Below are positions 6,184 through 9,217 of a stretch of 9,217 nucleotides of DNA, piece after piece (positions within the stretch are counted from its first letter, which is position 1; each line of letters opens with the position of its first letter). Both the position numbers and the translations under genes were made by a program. Source of the DNA: Promethearchaeota archaeon (lineage in GTDB: Archaea > Asgardarchaeota > Lokiarchaeia > Sigynarchaeales > SOKP01); the NCBI GenBank assembly GCA_030668025.1, contig DAOUUT010000144.1, positions 1 through 9,217 on the forward strand, read 5' to 3'. The notes beneath the pieces are model-generated. The model made no database searches, had not been told where the DNA came from, and worked only from the letters and a program-made list of their open reading frames with translations.

Positions 6184-6215
6184 TTCCGGAAATTGTGATA
6201 AAATTCACAAATTCA
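6184..6215 (-). other. tRNA-Asn intron 2 (anticodon loop)
   Basis: The insert is 32 nt between U33 and G34. The proposed central helix is TCGG (anticodon stem) with CCGG of the intron, flanked by three-base bulges CT|T and AA|G that are cut as the archaeal splicing endonuclease expects. The intron body folds through TTGTGA/TCACAA. The site is four nucleotides from the canonical 37/38 position. Confidence 0.7.
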
Positions 6216-6230
6216 AGCCGAGCGCTCTAC

Positions 6231-6260
6231 TTTATCGAGCACACCGAATTGATGCCCCCA
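6231..6260 (-). other. tRNA-Asn intron 1 (D-loop), boundaries approximate
   Basis: About 30 extra bases separate AGTTAG from GTA-GAGC; removing them restores a G18-G19-containing D-loop. The insert has its own stem, GGGCAT (6257-6252) with GTGCTC (6242-6237), which includes G-U pairs. The bulge-helix-bulge is weak, so the exact ends could shift by a few bases. Confidence 0.6.
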
Positions 6261-6301
6261 CTAACTGAGCTATCGAGGCAGATTATATTCCAATGCTTTC
6301 C

Positions 6302-6314
6302 ACCAACTATTGGT
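6302..6314 (-). other. Small hairpin between tRNA-Glu and tRNA-Asn
   Basis: ACCAA and TTGGT form a five-base-pair stem with a three-base loop, starting 3 nt after the mature end of tRNA-Glu. It could help processing or be chance. Confidence 0.25.
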
Positions 6315-6316
6315 AG

Positions 6317-6415
6317 TGCTTCTGCCGGGATTCGAACCCGGGTCACCAGGGTGAAAGCCTAGCATGCGGAGCCCTTTCCTTTTAGGAAAGTTTGGCCGAA
6401 CTACACTACAGAAGC
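6317..6415 (-). tRNA. tRNA-Glu (UUC) gene with a D-loop intron
   Basis: The gene spans 99 nt and gives a 75-nt mature tRNA after removal of one 24-nt intron. The acceptor is GCTTCTG/CAGAAGC with discriminator A. The D-stem is GTGT/GCAT with wobble pairs, as in other archaeal tRNA-Glu. The anticodon arm is CTAGG-CTTTCAC-CCTGG, so the anticodon is TTC. The variable loop TGAC has 4 nt, and the T-arm is CCGGG-TTCGAAT-CCCGG. The anticodon loop itself is uninterrupted, so the only intron is at a non-canonical place. CCA is not encoded. A minus-strand TATA-like TTTTATATC at 6478-6486 may be its promoter. Confidence 0.95.
6368..6391 (-). other. tRNA-Glu intron (position 21/22) with full BHB
   Basis: The intron body is the hairpin CTTTCC-TAAAA-GGAAAG. 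Exon GGCC pairs with intron GGCT to make the four-base-pair central helix, flanked by three-base bulges AA|A and CC|G. Cleavage after the second bulge base gives an exact D-arm. This is a textbook bulge-helix-bulge in an unusual place. Confidence 0.88.
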
Positions 6416-6547
6416 ATTTTTCAAATAACGTTTTTTCATATTCTTTTTGGAAGAGAATGTTAAAAACCATTATTTTGATATAAAAGACTAATTAATGCTT
6501 GATTTTAAATTTTTTTATAATAGAATTAGGGATGATAGACCAATTAA

Positions 6548-6574
6548 AGATATAATATGTTTCTAGATATAATA
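6548..6574 (+). repeat. Direct repeat downstream of tRNA-Leu
   Basis: AGATATAATA occurs exactly at 6548-6557 and 6565-6574, separated by 7 bp. It begins just after the mature 3' end of tRNA-Leu. Both copies resemble a TATA box on the minus strand, so this may be promoter-like, or chance in AT-rich DNA. Confidence 0.3.
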
Positions 6575-6578
6575 GGGA

Positions 6579-6663
6579 TGCGGAAAGGGAGATTTGAACT
6601 CCCGAACTCCTATGAGACTGGATTCTAAGTCCAGCGCCTTTGACCAGACTTGGCAATTCCCGC
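6579..6663 (-). tRNA. tRNA-Leu (UAG), no intron
   Basis: This is an 85-nt class II tRNA. The acceptor GCGGGAA pairs with TTTCCGC (one G-U pair), with discriminator A. The D-stem is GCC/GGC and the anticodon arm CTGGA-CTTAGAA-TCCAG, giving anticodon TAG. A long variable arm has a CTC/GAG stem and a four-base loop ATAG. The T-arm is GGGAG-TTCAAAT-CTCCC. The cloverleaf is complete without splicing, unlike the two neighbouring tRNAs. CCA is not encoded. A TATA-like element lies about 30 nt upstream. Confidence 0.96.
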
Positions 6664-6687
6664 TTTAGAATTTAGTAGTTAATTTAG

Positions 6688-6698
6688 TATTTAAAATG
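6688..6698 (-). promoter_or_regulatory. TATA-like box for tRNA-Leu
   Basis: ATTTTAAATAC on the minus strand, centred 30 nt above the first base of tRNA-Leu, is the expected spacing for an archaeal stable-RNA promoter with a few-base leader. Confidence 0.45.
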
Positions 6699-6823
6699 CT
6701 AAAAACTAAATAAATTTTTTAGTTATAATTAAAGAAATAATTTTATTTGCGTTTAGATTGATAGTAAAAAATAAAAATAAGAAATATTTAAGAATTAAGA
6801 TTATTGTTATTAAAGCAGATAGA

Positions 6824-6830
6824 ATTATAA
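6824..6830 (+). promoter_or_regulatory. TATA-like box for the Roadblock protein gene
   Basis: ATTATAA, centred about 31 nt before the ATG at 6858, is compatible with a nearly leaderless mRNA. Between tRNA-Leu and this gene (6664-6857) I see only AT-rich promoter-like DNA. Confidence 0.3.
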
Positions 6831-6857
6831 GTTAGGATAAAAAAGTTAGGTTTTTTT

Positions 6858-7856
6858 ATGAGTGTAAGAGATTCGTTAATAAAATATTTGACTTCAATCT
6901 TGAGGGCATCTCAAGGCACGATTTTGGTAATCTTGTGTGATTTGAATGGGCTTTCTATCGCTAAAATTGGAAGAAAAAGTGATATTGAGATAAATGCTAA
7001 TCGTATTACTAGTTTAGCTTCAGCTGCGTTTTCTGCGAGCGAAGAGAGTTGGGAAGATTTGAATATTAAAGATCAAGTTATTTCGTTTTCATTCTTTGAT
7101 AAGATTTGTTTAATAACAATTAGGATAAATCAAACTCTCTTAACAATTGTTCATGATTATCACAAGGAATGGCCTTTAGATGCAGATAATTTAGCAAGTT
7201 CTATGTACTATATAAAACAGAAATTAGGAGATTTTTTTGGTAGTAATAATGAAACTGAAAGTGATCTTGAATATTTTTCCAACAAAGTACGAAGTGCGAT
7301 TTACCTCTTTGGTATGGGGTCTGAAGTTCCTTTCGTATCTTACTCTCCAGAAAAATATGATTCTACAAATCTATTACCGGCTATAAGTTATGTTTTAGAC
7401 TCAATACAAAACCCTATATATATAAGGTATAGTCTTGTAAACTCATCAGGTTTAACTTTAGACGCTAGGGAGGTTAGTGGTCGAAATTTACCACTTTCGG
7501 TTGAGGCGTTTTCTGCCAGTGCTAATGTTGCTTTTCAAAAAATGAAAGAAGAATCTGAAGACAGTTCAATCGGTGAGTTATTGTGTTATGTTGCAATTTC
7601 TGGGCAAGATCCTGAAAATTTTTATGGAATTATTACTTGTCCTTCTGGAAAATTAAAATTTTCTGAAGTGGAAGGAACTTTAAACATGGAAGAGATTTCT
7701 TTTATAGGTCTCTTCACATTGACATATGGGGGAATTCCAATTATGTGTGAGTCCCGAAATATCATATTTTCAATAATGAAAATAATTGGGACTGAGCGGA
7801 CTACTGAAAACTTTATAAAATCGGTAAACGTATTAACTAGTTTTAAATATGATTAA
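6858..7856 (+). CDS. Tandem Roadblock/LC7-domain protein
   Basis: The 332-residue protein contains two Roadblock/LC7-like domains, the fold of MglB, Rag-Ragulator subunits and dynein light chains that binds or regulates small GTPases. Domain 1 covers about 5-125: helix ILRAS, strand GTILVILCDLNGLSIAKIG, helix NRITSLASAAFSASEES, then strands VISFSFFDKICLITIRI and TLLTIVHD. Domain 2 covers about 170-315: helix PAISYVLDSI, strand IYIRYSLVNSSGLTLDAREV, helix PLSVEAFSASANVAFQKMKE, strands ELLCYVAISGQ and FYGIITCPSGKLKFSEV. The duplicated ASAAFSAS/FSASANVAF helices show the internal repeat. There is no membrane anchor. Tandem domains could form an intramolecular dimer, the form that single-domain Roadblock proteins reach by homodimerisation. 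The last 8 nt overlap tsr3. The GTPase at 4480-5004 is a conceivable partner but lies 1.8 kb away. Confidence 0.82.
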   Translation: MSVRDSLIKYLTSILRASQGTILVILCDLNGLSIAKIGRKSDIEINANRITSLASAAFSASEESWEDLNIKDQVISFSFFDKICLITIRINQTLLTIVHDYHKEWPLDADNLASSMYYIKQKLGDFFGSNNETESDLEYFSNKVRSAIYLFGMGSEVPFVSYSPEKYDSTNLLPAISYVLDSIQNPIYIRYSLVNSSGLTLDAREVSGRNLPLSVEAFSASANVAFQKMKEESEDSSIGELLCYVAISGQDPENFYGIITCPSGKLKFSEVEGTLNMEEISFIGLFTLTYGGIPIMCESRNIIFSIMKIIGTERTTENFIKSVNVLTSFKYD

Positions 7857-8310
7857 ATCTAATTCGGAAGAGGCTATTCCTAAACTTTTTTGTCTCCATT
7901 TTAATGAATGCGATAGGAAAAAGTGCACAGCCTTGAAATTAGCGAGGTTCGACTTGCTAAGAATCGTGTCTAAAATTAAAGGGAGAAACTATAATGCTAT
8001 TTTTTTAAATCCCTTTTCTAAAAAAATAATAAATGATAACGATAGGGAGATTATTTTAAAGTACGGTCTAATTGTCGTGGATTGCTCTTGGAAAAAAATT
8101 TTCAATTTGAAAAACTATAACTTAAAAAACAGCAGAAGATTACCCCCACTTATCGCTGCAAACCCTGTAAATTATGGCAAAGGGGAAAAATTGAGCTCTG
8201 TTGAGGCATTAGCGGCAGCGCTTTATATTACAAATTTTCATACTTACGCTGATTTAATACTCTCAAAATTTTCATGGGGAGTTGAATTTAAAAGATTGAA
8301 TAAATTTTAG
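7849..8310 (+). CDS. tsr3: 16S rRNA aminocarboxypropyltransferase Tsr3
   Basis: The 153-residue Tsr3/DUF367 enzyme transfers the 3-amino-3-carboxypropyl group of SAM to a modified uridine or pseudouridine in the decoding region of small-subunit rRNA. Family motifs are clear: FNECDRKKCTALKLARF (about 18-34), the NPFSKKII region with DREII (about 54-69), VVDCSW (about 76-81), and PPLIAANPVNYGKGEKLSSVEALAAALYI (about 99-127), ending in LSKFSWGVEF. The length is at the short end for archaeal Tsr3, with a short N-terminal extension. The ATG overlaps the Roadblock gene by 8 nt (ATGATTAA), indicating translational coupling. I know of no functional reason for this pairing. Confidence 0.94.
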   Translation: MIKSNSEEAIPKLFCLHFNECDRKKCTALKLARFDLLRIVSKIKGRNYNAIFLNPFSKKIINDNDREIILKYGLIVVDCSWKKIFNLKNYNLKNSRRLPPLIAANPVNYGKGEKLSSVEALAAALYITNFHTYADLILSKFSWGVEFKRLNKF

Positions 8311-8332
8311 CAAAAATATAGAAAATCTAATA

Positions 8333-8360
8333 AAAATAAAAAATTAAAATTAAAAAAAAA
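8333..8360 (-). terminator. T-rich tract after the thermosome gene
   Basis: On the minus strand, directly after the thermosome stop codon, come nine T residues (8360-8352) and further T runs. This fits archaeal oligo-T termination. The plus strand here is A-rich and gives tsr3 no comparable T tract. Confidence 0.45.
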
Positions 8361-9217
8361 TTAATCTCCTTTCGAAAGTCCTGAAGCAGCAATTACATCG
8401 TCAATTTTTAAAATCATAGAAGAAACTTCGGTTGCTGATTGAATAGCTTGAGTTAATATCATTAAGGGTTCAATAACACCCAGTTCCATCATATTGGCCG
8501 GGTTACCAGTATCAATATTAATACCATACGAGTTTCCTTTTTCTGATTCATGTTTTGAACGTAATTCTACAATCAAATCAACAGGATTATGCCCCGCATT
8601 TTCAACTAATGTTTTAGGGATTATCTCTAAGGCGTTAGCATAGATTTCAATTGCTAATTGTTCTCTACCACCTATTGAACGAGCATAAGCTCTTAATCGT
8701 TTAGCTAACTCCATTTCAGATGCTCCACCCCCCGGTAAAATGTAAGGCATTTCAATTGCTGCTTTTACTACAGATAGGGCATCATCGAACATTCTTTCTG
8801 CTTCATCCATAACATGTTCAATCCCAGCCCTTATTAATATACTCACAGCCTTAGGATCAACACACTCTGATACAAAAATCATATTGTCATCCCCAATTTT
8901 CTTTTCTTCTACTTTTCCTGCTTTACCTAAGTCCTCAGCTTTAATATCAAAGATATTGTTGACTAATTTTGCATTTGTAGCTCGAGCAAGTTTTTCCATA
9001 TCAGATCTCTTAACTCTACGAATCGTTAGGATGTTTTCTTGGGCAAGAAAGTTTTGTGCCTTGTCATCAACACCCTTCTGACAAAACACAACATTGGCTC
9101 CAACTTCTTTTAATTTGTTAACGCGGGATTTAAGCATTTTCGCTTCTTCTTCAAGGAATTTATTGATTTGATCAGGTGTTTGAATTCTAATCTCGGCATC
9201 AAATTCAGTTTTCTGAA
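8361..9217 (-). CDS. Thermosome (group II chaperonin) subunit, C-terminal part
   Basis: The frame runs in from the right edge, beginning QKTEFDAEIRIQTPDQINKF, and gives 284 residues, about half of a normal subunit of roughly 540. The thermosome/CCT family forms a double-ring ATP-driven folding chamber in the cytosol. Visible elements are the apical-domain segment VGANVVFCQKGVDDKAQ, then RRVKRSDMEKLARAT, the hinge-region motif ILPGGGASEMELAKRLRAYA, the equatorial segment ALEIIPKTLVENAGHNP, and the closing GVIEPLMILTQAIQSATEVS plus ILKIDDVI. The protein ends AASGLSKGD without the Gly/Met- or Glu-rich tail of many thermosome subunits. A possible ATG at 9137 is internal and is not the true start, since conserved thermosome sequence continues upstream to the edge. 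The ATP-binding N-terminal part lies outside the window. Confidence 0.96.
   Translation of the reverse strand, partial: QKTEFDAEIRIQTPDQINKFLEEEAKMLKSRVNKLKEVGANVVFCQKGVDDKAQNFLAQENILTIRRVKRSDMEKLARATNAKLVNNIFDIKAEDLGKAGKVEEKKIGDDNMIFVSECVDPKAVSILIRAGIEHVMDEAERMFDDALSVVKAAIEMPYILPGGGASEMELAKRLRAYARSIGGREQLAIEIYANALEIIPKTLVENAGHNPVDLIVELRSKHESEKGNSYGINIDTGNPANMMELGVIEPLMILTQAIQSATEVSSMILKIDDVIAASGLSKGD

Larger units (their letters stand above)
6115..6279 (-). tRNA. tRNA-Asn (GUU) gene with three introns
   Basis: After removal of three insertions the exons (6279-6261, 6230-6216, 6183-6154, 6124-6115) give a 74-nt cloverleaf. The acceptor GCCTCGA pairs with TCGGGGC (one G-U pair), with discriminator G73 as in archaeal tRNA-Asn. 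The D-stem is GCTC/GAGC, the anticodon stem CTCGG/CCGAA (C27-A43 mismatch), and the anticodon loop CT-GTT-AA. The variable loop TGGTC has 5 nt, so this is not a Ser or Leu tRNA. The T-stem is GCATG/CAT+GC with loop TTCGATC. Other splice registers give UGA, UGU or UUU anticodons, but only the GUU register yields a bulge-helix-bulge and agrees with the short variable loop and G73. CCA is not encoded. It may be co-transcribed with tRNA-Glu, 37 nt upstream. Confidence 0.85.

Noticed and set aside
6140..6217. CTTGAATT shared by tRNA-Asn introns 2 and 3 as evidence that one was copied from the other
   Set aside because: Eight bases in AT-rich DNA, at different positions relative to the splice sites, are not enough.
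6115..6279. Reading this tRNA as Ser(UGA), Thr(UGU) or Lys(UUU)
   Set aside because: Ser would need a long variable arm, and none of these registers gives a bulge-helix-bulge at the splice sites; the GUU register does.
6270..6470. 66-codon minus-strand open frame
   Set aside because: It covers the tRNA-Glu gene, and its codons merely translate the tRNA sequence.
8884..9081. 65-codon plus-strand frame inside the thermosome gene
   Set aside because: It is antisense to strongly conserved chaperonin sequence.
1..9217. CRISPR array, insertion sequence or integrated element beside the tRNAs
   Set aside because: I found no regularly spaced repeats, no transposase or integrase, and no duplicated tRNA 3' end acting as an attachment site.

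Overview
The window is strongly AT-rich archaeal DNA and most likely comes from an Asgard archaeon of the Lokiarchaeia type. The support is a combination of features: an archaeal replication protein A, a group II chaperonin, archaeal aIF1 and Tsr3, tRNAs with bulge-helix-bulge introns, a Ras-like small GTPase, and a protein with two Roadblock/LC7 domains. The last two are the eukaryote-like families expanded in Asgard genomes. This is inference; no marker phylogeny could be run.

Layout. 1-455 (-) is the N-terminal part of a HisA-like TIM-barrel protein, divergent from an RPA large-subunit-type protein (629-2344, +), followed by a PfkB-family sugar kinase (2433-3368, +). Next, on the minus strand, come translation factor aIF1 (3902-4249) and an unrecognised 145-residue protein (3396-3833). 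The small GTPase (4480-5004, +) is divergent from aIF1. A four-helix membrane protein (5269-5886, +) overlaps a small winged-helix protein (5865-6104, +), and an inverted repeat lies over their shared promoter. A minus-strand tRNA cluster follows: Leu(UAG), Glu(UUC) and Asn(GUU). Then come the tandem Roadblock protein (6858-7856, +) overlapping tsr3 (7849-8310, +), and finally the C-terminal half of a thermosome subunit (8361-9217, -), which runs off the window.

How it fits together. Much of the window is information processing: ssDNA binding, start-codon selection, rRNA modification, tRNAs and protein folding. The GTPase and the Roadblock protein represent the Asgard small-GTPase regulatory repertoire, but they are not adjacent and nothing here proves that they interact. 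The membrane protein/winged-helix pair looks like a self-contained, possibly autoregulated unit.

Most notable points: (1) a tRNA-Asn gene interrupted by three introns (D-loop, anticodon loop, T-arm), next to a tRNA-Glu whose only intron is a well-formed BHB intron in the D-loop; (2) an aIF1 gene whose conserved N-terminus can be reached only from a non-canonical start, apparently AUU; (3) an 8-bp inverted repeat over the promoter and start of the membrane/wHTH pair; (4) a small GTPase with altered G3 and G4 residues.
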